Assembly (NCBI GenBank): GCA_018136815.1
Contig: CM030932.1
Coordinates: forward strand, 9,891,124-9,955,123
From: Isochrysis galbana
Taxonomy: Eukaryota > Haptophyta > Isochrysidales > Isochrysidaceae
Direction: 5' to 3'
DNA length: 64,000 nt
The notes beneath the pieces were generated by a model that was not told the DNA's origin, searched no databases, and saw only the letters and a program-made list of their open reading frames with translations. Positions 51,011-60,624 of this stretch are shown here, one piece after another; the stretch's first letter is position 1, and the number at the start of each line of letters is the position of its first letter. A program made the position numbers and the translations under genes.

Positions 51011-51037
51011 CGCGTTCTTTTGGGAGCGGACCCTAAC

Positions 51038-51100
51038 TAAAACCCGTAACGAAACGCGTGTGTTTGTATTCAGTGTCGGTGCGTTTCGTTACGGGTTTTA
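51038..51100. repeat. 20-bp perfect inverted repeat upstream of GNAT gene
   Basis: TAAAACCCGTAACGAAACGC (51038-51057) pairs exactly with its complement at 51081-51100, with a 23-nt loop. It starts 28 bp upstream of the GNAT start codon. Could be a tiny transposable unit, a regulatory hairpin or an element end. Confidence 0.85.
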
Positions 51101-51154
51101 TCTAGCCGACGTTTACGACAAAAAAACTGGCACCGAATGAAGGCAAGGCGCCTA

Positions 51155-51204
51155 GGAGCGGTCGGCGCGCGCTCCATCGCTCGAACTATAACAATAGTTG
51201 CAAC
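51155..51204 (-). mobile_element. LINE 5' terminal 45 bp
   Basis: The minus strand has AACTAT-TGTT-ATAGTT, a spacer and the start GCGATGGAGCGCGCGCCG, and ends against the short element-end motif at 51126-51153. Confidence 0.7.
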
Positions 51205-51304
51205 TCATTGGCAAAAACAAAACTCACTCAATTTTTCTCACACAACGCATGGTGGAGACACCGCATCCGCATAGAGTATACAAAATACTCTGGATGCGAC
51301 ACCA

Positions 51305-51510
51305 TTGCCCTTCGACGTTCGCCGTTCGTCCCCAGTCCAGAAACCCAAATGGAGTTTTGCCCAACCCAACCCAGAATTTCATTCACCCGACTCCCGGCGG
51401 GGAAGAGGGCCGAAGCGCCTCGCTAGCCGCCGGTGCCGCTCGCGACGGAGTGGCTCAGAGCCCTCCTCCGCCCTCCGGCCTCCGCCTCCGGCCACGCTCG
51501 ACTCCACAAC
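51305..51510 (+). mobile_element. Dispersed repeat family 2, truncated copy
   Basis: Matches the 3' part of the copy at 22.08-22.28 kb (CAGAATTTCATTCACCCGAC, CTCGCTAGCCGCCGGTGC). The ORF of the 22-kb copy is shifted here. Not full length. Confidence 0.65.
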
Positions 51511-52093
51511 CATAGTTTTCTACACGTATATATCAATATCAGATGGTTGTTGGAGATGCATGCTTTCAGCTCATCGCTGAAGATAGAACCGATGCCGCAC
51601 GTGGGAGAGCACTTGCCCTATGGTGATGATTGAACGCTTCTCGCCCTGCGCTATGCGCTTGCCGCATCAGGGAGTTCTGTCTTGATTGAGTGTGAGTTAG
51701 CTCCATCGCCCCTTGTCGTATCGCGAACCATAGAAATCACACAAATTAATTCAAGTAGGTGATTCACAAGACGCTAGCCGCAACAAAAGGTGCTGTCCAC
51801 GGACACTAAGTAGATGATTCACAACACGCTAGCTACAACAAAAGAAAGAAATGTACAAACACCATGGCAGGTCTTGAGTTGATGCACCCTTGCTCAAGCA
51901 AATGCTTTTGTACTTCAGGACGAGCAGGGCGTTCTATCAATCCATTGACATAGATCGTGGCACGAATAGTTGAAACTTTGAGCTTGGCTCTGGAGTAGTC
52001 GACTGATCGTGTCTTTGGAACACCATCTTCGGACGGACGAATACCATCCAATTGCTTGCCGCTTGGTTGGCCGCTCAGTGGACTGCGTAAGGC
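51511..52093. other. Intergenic stretch, no gene recognised
   Basis: The sequence AGTAGATGATTCACAACACGCTAGC and its near copy at 51757-51779 form a short direct repeat. No coding signal. Confidence 0.4.
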
Positions 52094-52663
52094 TCAGGTT
52101 GGACACGTGCCTTCCCGATCAGCCTCCTCGTGGACTGCACTCGCAGTCTCCTCGCCGACTGCACTCGCACGCACCACCGCAAGTCGGAACGCACTACGGC
52201 TGGCAAATGTGCATGCCTCTCGTCGTAGTCGCCTGCGTCCCACTTGAGGTGGCGACCGGCCACTCGAACCGTGAGTGAGGGCATTCGAGAGTACGTACTC
52301 GCGCCATAGAAGATGCAGCACCCAACTTTCTGGCGGGACGGTCGGCAGTGGTCGACGCGTGTTCATTCGTCTGCGAAGCACCAGTTCGATGGGCGAAACG
52401 GGCTTGGAGTGGCTGCAGTCCCCCCAGAGGAAGGAGCAGGTACGCGCAAGACGGGCTAGGTCGAAGGTGTCGAGGTGGTTGAAGATGCGGACGAGTATCT
52501 CTTGTGGCAGCTCGAGCAGTAGGAGGGGCGACGGCTCGCCGCCCAAAAGAGAGAACAGGCCTTGAGAGACTGCGAGTGTTAGAGCGGAGACGAGGCGGCC
52601 AGGCACGGCCAGGCTGCTAGAGAGTGTAGGAGAGTCTCCCCGGACATGGGAGGCCGGGCGCAT
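52094..52663 (-). CDS. F-box protein
   Basis: 189 residues from ATG 52663. An F-box is clear at about 47-85 (LLELPQEILVRIFNHLDTFD, then LARTCSFLW), which binds Skp1 in SCF ubiquitin ligases. It is followed by a P-rich loop and a conserved stretch, SPIELVLRRRM, PPESWVLHLLWREYVLS. This spacing is common in algal F-box proteins that carry RCC1/other repeats, but the C-terminus here is short and basic (SSGRSPPQVGRRRLRREACT). The gene may continue in another exon or be truncated. Substrate unknown. Confidence 0.75.
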   Translation of the reverse strand: MRPASHVRGDSPTLSSSLAVPGRLVSALTLAVSQGLFSLLGGEPSPLLLLELPQEILVRIFNHLDTFDLARLARTCSFLWGDCSHSKPVSPIELVLRRRMNTRRPLPTVPPESWVLHLLWREYVLSNALTHGSSGRSPPQVGRRRLRREACTFASRSAFRLAVVRASAVGEETASAVHEEADREGTCPT

Positions 52664-53032
52664 GGGTAGGGCGTGTGGAAGAGGCCACGCGCGGGGTGAA
52701 GCGATGCGCCTGCGTGCTCTGGAGGAGGGGGAGAGCGGGGGGGGAGGGGGAGAGAGAGCGGCGTGGGTGGGGGGTGGGGGCGGGGGGGCGGGGGGGGGGG
52801 GGGGGGGAGTCGTGGGGGCACCACTAGAAGAGAGAGAGAGTGTGGCGCAAGTCTCGCTGGCTCGATCTCTCCGCTCTGGGCTCTTCTCTTCTCTCCCTCT
52901 CTCTCTTCTTTTCCCTTCTGGGGCCCTTTCCTCCCTCTCCCTGAGGGGGGCCTCCCTCCTGCTCTCCTTTGGTTGGCTGGCTGTTCTTCTTCTCCCCCCC
53001 CCCCCCCCCTCGCTCTCTCTCTCTCTCTCTCC

Positions 53033-53083
<51 letters not shown>

Positions 53084-53250
53084 TCCCTCCCTCTCCCTCC
53101 CTCTCTCGTTCCCCCCCCCTTTGTCTCTTTCTCCCTCTCTCTCTCTTCTCTCCTCTCTCTCCTCTCCTCCCCTCCAGACACCTCTTTTTGGCCCGCCCTC
53201 TCTCCCCCCGTCAATTCAGCTAAACACCCACCAGACAAAAAAGACGGAAG
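52664..53250. repeat. C/T-rich microsatellite next to F-box gene
   Basis: A G run at 52774-52807, poly-C at 52995-53009, and a (CT)n/(CTCC)n tract at 53011-53160. Promoter side of the F-box gene. Confidence 0.75.
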
Positions 53251-53670
53251 ATGAGAGCAAGAGAGAAGGAAGTTAATCAAACACGAACAAAGCCACAAAC
53301 CCTCCTCGCGCCGTACCCCACCTCCGCCCCCTCTCCCTCCTGTCTCCCTCCCCCTCTCCTTTTTCCTTTCTCTAGTCCTCCCATGCTTTGGAACTCTCCT
53401 AATACTCCCTCCCTCTCACACCTACTTCCTGGCCGCCCTCTCCCCAACTCTACTCTCTCCCTCTACTCTCCTTCTAGTCTCCCTCTACTTTCGCTCTCAC
53501 ACCCACTCATCTCCCGTACTCTCCCCCACTCTACAAGAAGCATTTTTCATCCAGATCTCGGCGGCGCACGCGAAGGGAGGGAGAGCACTGACGGCGGCGC
53601 CTCCCTGATCACGATGGAATGCCGCGTCTATCTTCTCTCCTCCTGTTACTCCCCACCCTCGCTCTGCCAC
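53251..53670. other. Intergenic C/T-rich stretch
   Basis: No domain. Contains CTCCCTCTACTCTCC words. Confidence 0.4.
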
Positions 53671-53690
53671 CGCAGAGAGAGAGAGAGAGG

Positions 53691-53724
<34 letters not shown>

Positions 53725-53752
53725 GGGAGAGGGAGAGAGAGAGAGAGAGAGG

Positions 53753-53786
<34 letters not shown>

Positions 53787-53850
53787 GGGAGAGGGAGAGA
53801 GAGAGAGAGAGAGGGAGAGAGAGAGAGAGAGGAGAAAGGAGAGCTCATGA
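53671..53850. repeat. GA microsatellite with GAGAGAGG/GGGAGAG units
   Basis: About 160 bp of (GA)n with periodic GG interruptions, a 40-80 bp higher-order pattern. Low complexity. Confidence 0.9.
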
Positions 53851-54420
53851 CGGCGGCGCGAACCCTCTCACCGACGACGAGATCTCCATCTGCACGGAGC
53901 TCCGACTGGGGGAGGAGGGAGCACCAATGGGAGAGGGTCCCAAGATCGCCGACGGCATAGTGACGCTTCGGGGCGATCTTGGACTGAGATCAGAGCTCGG
54001 CGGTGAAGGCGGGCGCGGGCGAATCTGGCTCGCGAAGGGCCTCGCGACGAAAAGGGAAGAGCCGCCCCACTCGCGGGTGAGAGGGAATCCGCGGAGACGC
54101 CGACAGGGCGTGCTCTGTCCCTTTGTGTCCTCGGTCCTCGAGGGAAAGCGGCAAGTAGCACGCGGGGCTCGGTCGCCCTTCTCTACAAGAAAACGCACTG
54201 CTCCGTGCAGCGCACACCGCCCACCGCCCACCCTAGAACCAAAGATGGGGGTAACCGCTGATCAGCTCTCAAGGTTATGGAGCTATCACTAATATCAGTA
54301 CTCATATCAGCTCTCATGAGAATTGTCGCAACCACAACCAACAGCAAAACTCCTCCGTGCGCGCACCACGCGCGGTCGCGTGTCTTCTTGCGTCTTGACT
54401 TTTGAAGTCCTGCTAGATTG
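53851..54420. other. Intergenic stretch, no gene recognised
   Basis: ORFs on both strands without domain. Confidence 0.4.
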
Positions 54421-54890
54421 TCGTATCCGCGATCGACCTTTTTGTTTTAGAAATTGTCTGCGTTTCCATGTCCCCTCCTTGTAGGCTAGCGACGAGTCAT
54501 CGTTGCAGGATCCTATATTCGCTCATTCGCTCTCTTTGCCCTCGCCTCCTTTGTCGCCTCCCTTGTTGCCTGCTTGCCCCTCACCAGGCTTACCTCCTTG
54601 CGTGCTCCTAGCGTCTTTAGGCTAAGTCGTGCGTTCAGGTGTCGCCGGTGCAAGGAACCGCCCCCTTGTGTGACCCTGATTCCCCCTCAGGTGTTGGCCG
54701 TTGGATTATATCGTGGCGCTGTTTTACTTCGGTCTTCGGTCTTCATCTTCATCAACTCACTTGAGGGTTTTCGAAAGATTCCCTCCTTATTCCTGTGCGT
54801 AACTATCGCCCCCGTCGGATCGTCCATCGCCCCATCGCTCTCTTGTCGGCATTCTCTTCCTTGTTCGGTCTGTTAGCCGGTTCCTGTGGG
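54421..54890 (+). mobile_element. Dispersed repeat family 1, copy 3
   Basis: Matches 36686-37142 over most of its length (TATCCGCGATCGACCTTTTT start, TTCGAAAGATTCCCTCCTTA, GGTTCCTGTG end). The ORF-bearing part of the 36.7-kb copy is missing. Confidence 0.8.
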
Positions 54891-55260
54891 GTGGGCCTGC
54901 ACATCCAACCTCAGCCCCTGCCTGCTGCCTGCTGGCAGGGGCTGAGCTGACATCATTCCTGCCCAAACTCTCCCCCAGCGCGCGCCGCGCGCCTTACGCA
55001 TTCGCCTGCACCAGTCCCCCATCGTACTTACCCACCCCTCCACCACTGAGCCACAGACCATCTGAGCCGCCAGGAGGGCGCCCAAGGCCAGCGTGACGAA
55101 TTGGGATGGCCCATAGGGCCTGAGGGCAATGAGGAAGGGGCAAGACCGGCGGCAGGCGCGGCGAAAGGTGTCGTTCCGTCAATCGTGGGACATCAGTCGA
55201 GTTGAGCTATCAAATGTCCATGGCTATTCATACATATCTGCATTCTATTTTTGTCAATAC
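54891..55260. other. Spacer, no gene recognised
   Basis: A CAGCCCCTGCCTGC/GCAGGGGCTGAGCTG inverted word lies at 54907-54950. Otherwise unremarkable. Confidence 0.4.
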
Positions 55261-55455
55261 GGTGCAGTAGTCATGGGCCCATGTGCACGCCGTGCATGCG
55301 CACGGCGCCATGTGCATCGGCTCCCCCGCGGAGGCGCCGTGCGTCCGCATAGCGGCTGTTCCCCTCTGACGAGCTGCAATCACCCATGTGCACGCCGTGC
55401 ATGCGCACGGCGCGATGTGCATCGGCTCCCCCGCGGGGGCGCCTTCACCCCTATC
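55261..55455. repeat. Tandem duplication of a palindrome-rich unit
   Basis: CATGTGCACGCCGTGCATGC and GATGTGCATCGGCTCCCCCG occur twice, about 105 bp apart. Each copy is rich in GCACGGCGC/GCGCCGTGC palindromes. The GCGCACGCACGGCGT motif also occurs at 2.45 and 22.56 kb. Confidence 0.7.
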
Positions 55456-55586
55456 CCCCATAGTAGTGCACAGGGGGAACCGCCCGATGGCGGGGGGAGA
55501 AGGGCCGGGGAAGTGGGGGTGTAGAAAGTTTTCCTTCGTGAGTAGAAAGAAGAGGGTCCACGGCCGCGTGTGCGGTGAGACTATTA

Positions 55587-55950
55587 AAAGATTTATCAGA
55601 AGACCTCTTGCAGGCGGCGAGAGGTTTGGACTTACGAAACATCACTTAGGGTAGCGGAACCTCTTTAGTGAAAAACTCAGCGGATATCAGATGAAGATTT
55701 TTCGATATATAAGGGGGGAAACCCGAGCGAAAACAGAACACAGAAGAAACCACAGTCTGCCGCCCCCTTCTCTCCAACTCCTGGCCGAAGCAGCGCGCGC
55801 GGCCTCCCCGGAACCAGCTTCTCCGCTAGAGAGAGAACTGGGGAAGGGGGAGGGGGTTGATAGGGATTAGGTTTGGGTAGTAGGGAGGTTCACTAGCACT
55901 CTGCCTCACGCCGCACATGTAGCGGGGACTTTAAGAAGATTTTTTTCGAA
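55587..55950 (+). mobile_element. LINE 3'-end fragment (ORF2 tail, 3' UTR)
   Basis: Starts at the CTTGCAGGCGGCGAGAGG region of ORF2, about 45 bp before its stop, and then matches the 3' UTR of the 36-kb copy to the ...AAGAAGATTTTTTTC end. Truncated at the 5' side. Confidence 0.85.
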
Positions 55951-56422
55951 ATCTGCATGGAGTGTTTGACGGTGTCTAACACCTCCAGATTCTCAGGTGT
56001 TAGATCGTGCTTGTCAAACACCAGGTAACTATTAGATCACGGTCCCTGGGCGGTGTCAGCGAGGAGGTAGAATTACGTAGATATAGTAGGTATAAGCCCT
56101 GAATCTTCAGATGCATTTTTTGTATCAACACTTCGAATAATGCATGATGTAGTGGCTCATAAACATAAACGCATCGCGTCCTTGAGAATCACTCATGAAC
56201 GCGCGCCGATTGGAATGCGACAATGCGACCCCCTTAGCTCCAACATAGCTTATTCTTGCTGGGAGGGAGGTGGTCGCTGATGAGGTCTGTGACGGTCCTT
56301 GACAGACTAGAGATGGGTGAAAATATCTTAGGAGTCACCGGAGCAGTCTGCCTCATGTGCCATGCGCTGCTGAGTCAAAGCAGCAGGGCCGAGTACCCAC
56401 GGCAGCCCCGTGTCCTGCGCGC
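55951..56422. other. Spacer, no gene recognised
   Basis: A GCGTCCTTGAGAATC word here resembles the GCGTCCTTGAGACT of 3.04 and 8.73 kb. No coding signal. Confidence 0.4.
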
Positions 56423-58123
56423 TCAATGCATCGGGGGCGCGCCAATGGGCGGAGGCGGAAGGAAGTCCGTCTCGGGACACAAGATCGTTTGAGCCGGTGG
56501 CATACGCGGCTGCGACAGCCGCTCTAGCCTTCGAGAAATCCTTTCGACCTCGGCGACCAACCGTGACTTCTTGGCCGACACTTGAGGAAAGGGTTGATGG
56601 GCAGGTTCTGAAAGCGACGCCGAAGTAGAGTGTACAATGGACATCCCCCCGGTACGATCATGTTCCTCGTCGGAGTGCCAGCTCGAGCTTGTGCTGACAT
56701 CGGGCGCCCCGTGTGCCTTGGTCTGACGCACCGCACTTGCTAGCAGTTGCTCATACTTGCGCTCGGCGCGCTCAACCCGCACAGGGGTATGAGGCAGTGC
56801 ACTGGACAAGCTCATGGTGATCTGGGGCTGCGCTGGATGAGTAGCGGACGACAACTGCAGCGCTCGCAGTTCGGTGGCGGGGAGCGCGTTACTGTTGGTG
56901 ATCTTGCGGGGCCACTGCGGTAGCTGCGACGCGTCTGGGTTCGTGGCCGTTCTTAGGTCAAGGACGAAATTTTGCGGCGCCTCTCGCGACTCTCCAAGCG
57001 CCTTCATTGTCTCTCGCAAAATGCGCCGTTGCATCGTGCCGGCCAGCTCGCTTCCGCCGGACAGCCGTGGCCTATGAGTAGGAGAGCTGCCGCCCTCGCT
57101 CTGGCTCGTGGCTGACTCGGAGCTGCATTCCCAGAAATGTGTCGAATCCCCGGTGTACGACAAGAGTTTGCGACGCGGGCTGTGCAGCTGGCTCCAAGCA
57201 CTAGGCCTAGGTGACATTGGCCGTGGCGAATCCTCAGTGCAACGGCTTGACTTAGCGCCATCCATCTCCTTGTCTGCGGTATGTAAGCTCTGACTGCTCG
57301 TACGTTCAAGCGATCGATCCCGCATACCACCCTCGCCGACGGTGTGAGGCCGAGCCAATGCTTTGGCTCGCCAAATGCGCGTTGAGCATTCCTTCCGATC
57401 AGACTCGTCATGGCTGCTCGATGTGGCGGATGCCCCCGAACCTCGGGCACTCGAGGCACGTCGATGGCGAAGCAAGGAGGAGTTCGCCTCGGGATTGCGC
57501 CGACGCCTCTCGCCCATCCGTTCAAGGCTGCGCTGCGCGGCAAGAGGCCGGCCCGCCAAGCCTCGGCCCCCGGCATCCTCTGCTCGCACCGCTGCCACTG
57601 CCATGCCACTAGGTGGATCGCGTGGGCTCAGATCGAGGAGAAGGTGAGTCGCCTCTCCGCGCAGCCCACTCGCAGTGCTCGGTCGATTGGATACCGCGAA
57701 CACAGGGGACGGAGGGTGCGTAGAAGCCTCCTGCACCGCTGTCTCACCCAGTGGGTCGGAACAGCCCTCTCGTGACTCACTGCTCCTCAGCGTTGGCTGC
57801 AGCACGACGGGCGTGTTGCGTGGTTTGTCCTGTGTTGGCTCTTTGTGAGGAAGCGGCCCGAGCATGTACGCCTCGAGCGCAGCCCACGTCTGGTCGAGCC
57901 GAGAGAGCTCAGCGGAGCGAAGTTCGATTTGCGCATCGGTGGAGGAGGAAGAGGAAAGAGAGAGATCTGCAGCTTTCCGCTCGGCGGCGCGAACGGCGTG
58001 GGCGATAGAAGGGTGAGCACGACGGAGGAGGAGCTCGGAGCGGAGCGTGGGGGCTGGTCGGGTCGCGCGTTTGGGCGGTGGGAGGGGAAGAGAGAGGGCC
58101 AGCTGTGCCGAGCTGCTAGCCAT
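56423..58123 (-). CDS. Disordered unknown protein, 566 residues
   Basis: A long single frame from ATG 58123. It is Ser/Arg/Pro-rich, with little predicted fold, but has a C-terminal helical segment (KKSRLVAEVERISRRLERLS, about 520-540) and an N-terminal helix (LDQTWAALEAYML). No family or repeat recognised. It could be a cytoskeletal/basal-body-associated or scaffold protein, but that is a guess. A C/T and purine tract precedes its start. Confidence 0.7.
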   Translation of the reverse strand: MASSSAQLALSLPLPPPKRATRPAPTLRSELLLRRAHPSIAHAVRAAERKAADLSLSSSSSTDAQIELRSAELSRLDQTWAALEAYMLGPLPHKEPTQDKPRNTPVVLQPTLRSSESREGCSDPLGETAVQEASTHPPSPVFAVSNRPSTASGLRGEATHLLLDLSPRDPPSGMAVAAVRAEDAGGRGLAGRPLAAQRSLERMGERRRRNPEANSSLLRHRRASSARGSGASATSSSHDESDRKECSTRIWRAKALARPHTVGEGGMRDRSLERTSSQSLHTADKEMDGAKSSRCTEDSPRPMSPRPSAWSQLHSPRRKLLSYTGDSTHFWECSSESATSQSEGGSSPTHRPRLSGGSELAGTMQRRILRETMKALGESREAPQNFVLDLRTATNPDASQLPQWPRKITNSNALPATELRALQLSSATHPAQPQITMSLSSALPHTPVRVERAERKYEQLLASAVRQTKAHGAPDVSTSSSWHSDEEHDRTGGMSIVHSTSASLSEPAHQPFPQVSAKKSRLVAEVERISRRLERLSQPRMPPAQTILCPETDFLPPPPIGAPPMH

Positions 58124-58470
58124 CGAGGAGGGAGGAGAGAGGGGGGCGGAGTGGAGGGAAGAGAGGGAGAGAGAGAGGGAGGATCAAAGGGAGGGAAAGA
58201 GGGAGAGAGAGAGAGAAAGAAATGGGAAGATATGATGATTTGAGGGAGAGAGAGGGAGAGAAAAATATGGGGAGGGAAGAGAGAAGTGGGAGGAGGGGGA
58301 ATACTTGAGTACAGAGAGAGAGAGTGATGATGATTTAATATATACTGACTCAGAAATAGTGAAAAGAATAAAAGGAGCATCGAAGAATGGAGGAGAGGAA
58401 GAGAGAGAGAGAGAGAGATCTTGAGGAGAAGAGAGAGAGAGCGCCCAGACTGACAGTTACATAAACTTGA
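58124..58470. repeat. Purine-rich leader tract of the unknown gene
   Basis: (GA)n/(GGGA)n low complexity on the plus strand, at the 5' side of the minus-strand gene. Confidence 0.7.
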
Positions 58471-58679
58471 GAAAAAATCTTTTGTTTGAGGGTACTCTAC
58501 CTAAAGGCGGAGAGAGTCGTAGACTCTTTGTCTATAATAATAGAAGAATCCCTTTGTCTCGGAGGTAGGGTTAGGGTCCATATTGTAGAGTCCATGTAGA
58601 AAGTAAAGAAGAGTCCACGCCGCCGTCCGCTGCTTATCGCCCCTTCCATTCACGCCTCATTCACACTTCCTTCCGTAGG
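58471..58679. other. Spacer, candidate leader of the ankyrin gene
   Basis: Ends with TTCCGTAG just before ATG 58680, an acceptor-like sequence that would allow an upstream exon. Confidence 0.35.
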
Positions 58680-59345
58680 ATGTCTTCCTCTCGGTGGGCC
58701 GCCGTTTCGCCAAGCTTGGCCAGCCGCTCGTCCTCGCTCTTCTCCCAGTCTCCGCCCCCTTCCTCCCTCTCTCTCTGCTCCCCTCACGCTCCCTGCCTCC
58801 CTCTCCCTTTGTGCGACCTCGGCCCTGTATTCAACTGCAGCACGAGCATGGCGCTCTTCTACGAGGCAGCCTCCCACTTCGACCTGGGCGGAGAGCCTCT
58901 TCAAGAGCTCATCTCTCGCAACGAGTACATTGGCCGGCCCGACGGCGCCGGCAAGACGCTGCTGCACCACGCGTGCGAACAAGGGCATAAGGTGGCTGTG
59001 GTTGCACTGGTGGAGGCAGGCGCCGCGCTCGAGGCGCAGGATCGCGATGGCCGCACGCCACTGCACCTCGCCTGTCTGATGGCTGCATACCCGACGCGCG
59101 CGCGCGGTTCGGATCATGTGGCGATCACCAAATATCTGCAAGAGCACCACGCAGCAACTGGGGTACAGGACAAATACGGGCGGACTCCACTCTCATATCT
59201 TCCGCGTGAAGCCAAGCTCATCGGTCGCCATGCTCCTAGAGTAGACGGCTCGAAGGCTGTCTGCGCCTTGGAGACGGTGGTTGCGAATCACCCTGTAACT
59301 CTTGGCTCCGTTGCGCAAGCCTCGGTGGTGCACATGAGCCGATGA
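58680..59345 (+). CDS. Ankyrin-repeat protein
   Basis: 221 residues. ATG 58680 gives 56 Ser/Pro/Leu-rich residues before MALFYEAASHF; the ATG at 58848 could be the real start. Ankyrin repeats: LLHHACEQGHKVAVVALVEA, then DGRTPLHLACLMAA with an insert, VAITKYLQEHH and YGRTPLSYL. The repeats mediate protein-protein contacts; partner unknown. Clear coding signal, and the gene looks more complete than the two ankyrin fragments at 2 and 19 kb. C-terminal part after residue 170 has no repeat. Confidence 0.75.
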   Translation: MSSSRWAAVSPSLASRSSSLFSQSPPPSSLSLCSPHAPCLPLPLCDLGPVFNCSTSMALFYEAASHFDLGGEPLQELISRNEYIGRPDGAGKTLLHHACEQGHKVAVVALVEAGAALEAQDRDGRTPLHLACLMAAYPTRARGSDHVAITKYLQEHHAATGVQDKYGRTPLSYLPREAKLIGRHAPRVDGSKAVCALETVVANHPVTLGSVAQASVVHMSR

Positions 59346-59660
59346 GCCACGATTACACGAGCAAGCCACTGTTGTGCAGACCGAGTGGCGCGTGTATTGC
59401 CTCAGGGGTTGAGTCTGAGGGGCTCTTTGGGGTTCGCATTGCAGATAGCGTGGGCCGCATACGTATGGTCCTTGCCAGTGCCAAGTCTGATGCCCATGGT
59501 GTGCTGAACAATATGTGTGAGGGCATTGAAAATACAAGATATGAAGATTCGGGACAATCTACCTTGCCATATCGAACGCCCTCCAAGTTCCCCTTCGTTC
59601 CCCTCCCAGAACTATTGTTAAAAAGAAAGGCGTGGTGCTAGGGCTGTCGGAAGAAGGTGC
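59346..59660. other. Spacer, no gene recognised
   Basis: No domain in any frame. Probably the 3' UTR of the ankyrin gene. Confidence 0.4.
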
Positions 59661-59679
59661 AACTCGAGGTTAGAGGTTA

Positions 59680-60312
59680 GACGGCTTGCCTTCATTTGGT
59701 CTCCTTTCCCTCCGGTTTCTTCCCCTCCCGCGCGGAGTCTCACCCTACCATGAGCCCCCCCGCCCCCCCCCCGCGAGCATTCCGAAGGAGAGGCCGAGCA
59801 GCACCACGTACGCGACGAGAACGGTGTCGCCTTGGTTCTTGGTTCGGCATGAGGGTGTCGAGTCGAGCGGAGCCGTAGGGCTCTGAGCCACTTCGTCGCG
59901 AGCGGCACCGGCGGTTAGCGCGGCGCTTTGGCCCTCCTCCCCGCCGGGAGTCGGGTGAATGAAATTCTGGATGGGGTCGGGCATCCCCATTTGGGTGTCT
60001 GAACTGGGAACGAACGGCGAACGAAGGGCTGTGGGGCGGTGAGCGGTGAGGCGCTCCTAGTGGCCCTAGTGTGTTGGGTTGTAAGAGATTGTTAGAACTA
60101 CAAAGAACTCTTCCCTCAGGGAGGGAGCCTAGGCTGCTGGGGTGCAGCGACGCAGCGAACAACGACGGACAAGGAAGCTGAGAAGAACAGGATACACCGA
60201 CTCACGAACACACCAGAATCATTCCCCCAAACCAAGCAAATTATTAAGCAACCGAGACCCCAAATCACCGATAACCAAAACACGTCGCGAGAGACGGAGA
60301 GAGAGAGCGAGA
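59680..60312 (-). mobile_element. Dispersed repeat family 2, longest copy
   Basis: Minus-strand copy sharing its body with 21.82-22.28 kb. Frame MGMPDPIQNFIHPTPGGEEG is followed by a part not found elsewhere that reads a transmembrane-like VLVAYVVLLGLSFGMLAGG. The end block (AGGGGAAGAAACCGGAGGGA) lies after the body here, but before it in the 21-kb copy. Confidence 0.65.
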
Positions 60313-60504
60313 GAGAGAGAGAGAGACTCCGCAGCGACGGCCGGAGCGTGTCTCCCTTGTAACTTCCCACGTGGCGGAGAGTCCGAAGGGGAGCGTCATG
60401 TCGCGCGACCGCGGCGAGATCACTTCGGATACAGATCGCAACGAGATATCTTCGCGACAGGGGTGCGAGAAGTGGGGCCCTCGGGGCACCCACGCGACGG
60501 CGAG

Positions 60505-60624
60505 CGCGACAGCACTTCGGCTCCGGCGGCTTGGGGCGGCCCCTGTGGGGCGTCGTGACGGCGGGGGGCTGGGGATCAGGAGCGGTCGGCGCGCGCTCCA
60601 TCGCTCGAACTATAACAATAGTTT
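60505..60624 (-). mobile_element. LINE 5'-end fragment
   Basis: AACTAT-TGTT-ATAGTTC stem, then the start GCGATGGAGCGCGCGCCG and about 30 codons (MERAPTAPDPQPPAVTTP). Truncated. Confidence 0.75.

Noticed and set aside
52763-53254. Leu/Ser-rich 163-residue ORF
   Set aside because: Translation of a (CT)n microsatellite.
57004-57647. ORFs on the other frames within 56.4-58.1 kb
   Set aside because: Shadows of the 566-residue minus-strand frame, which has the clear ATG and the longest open length.
59342-59641. 99-residue ORF following the ankyrin gene
   Set aside because: Overlaps the stop region of the ankyrin gene; no recognisable content.
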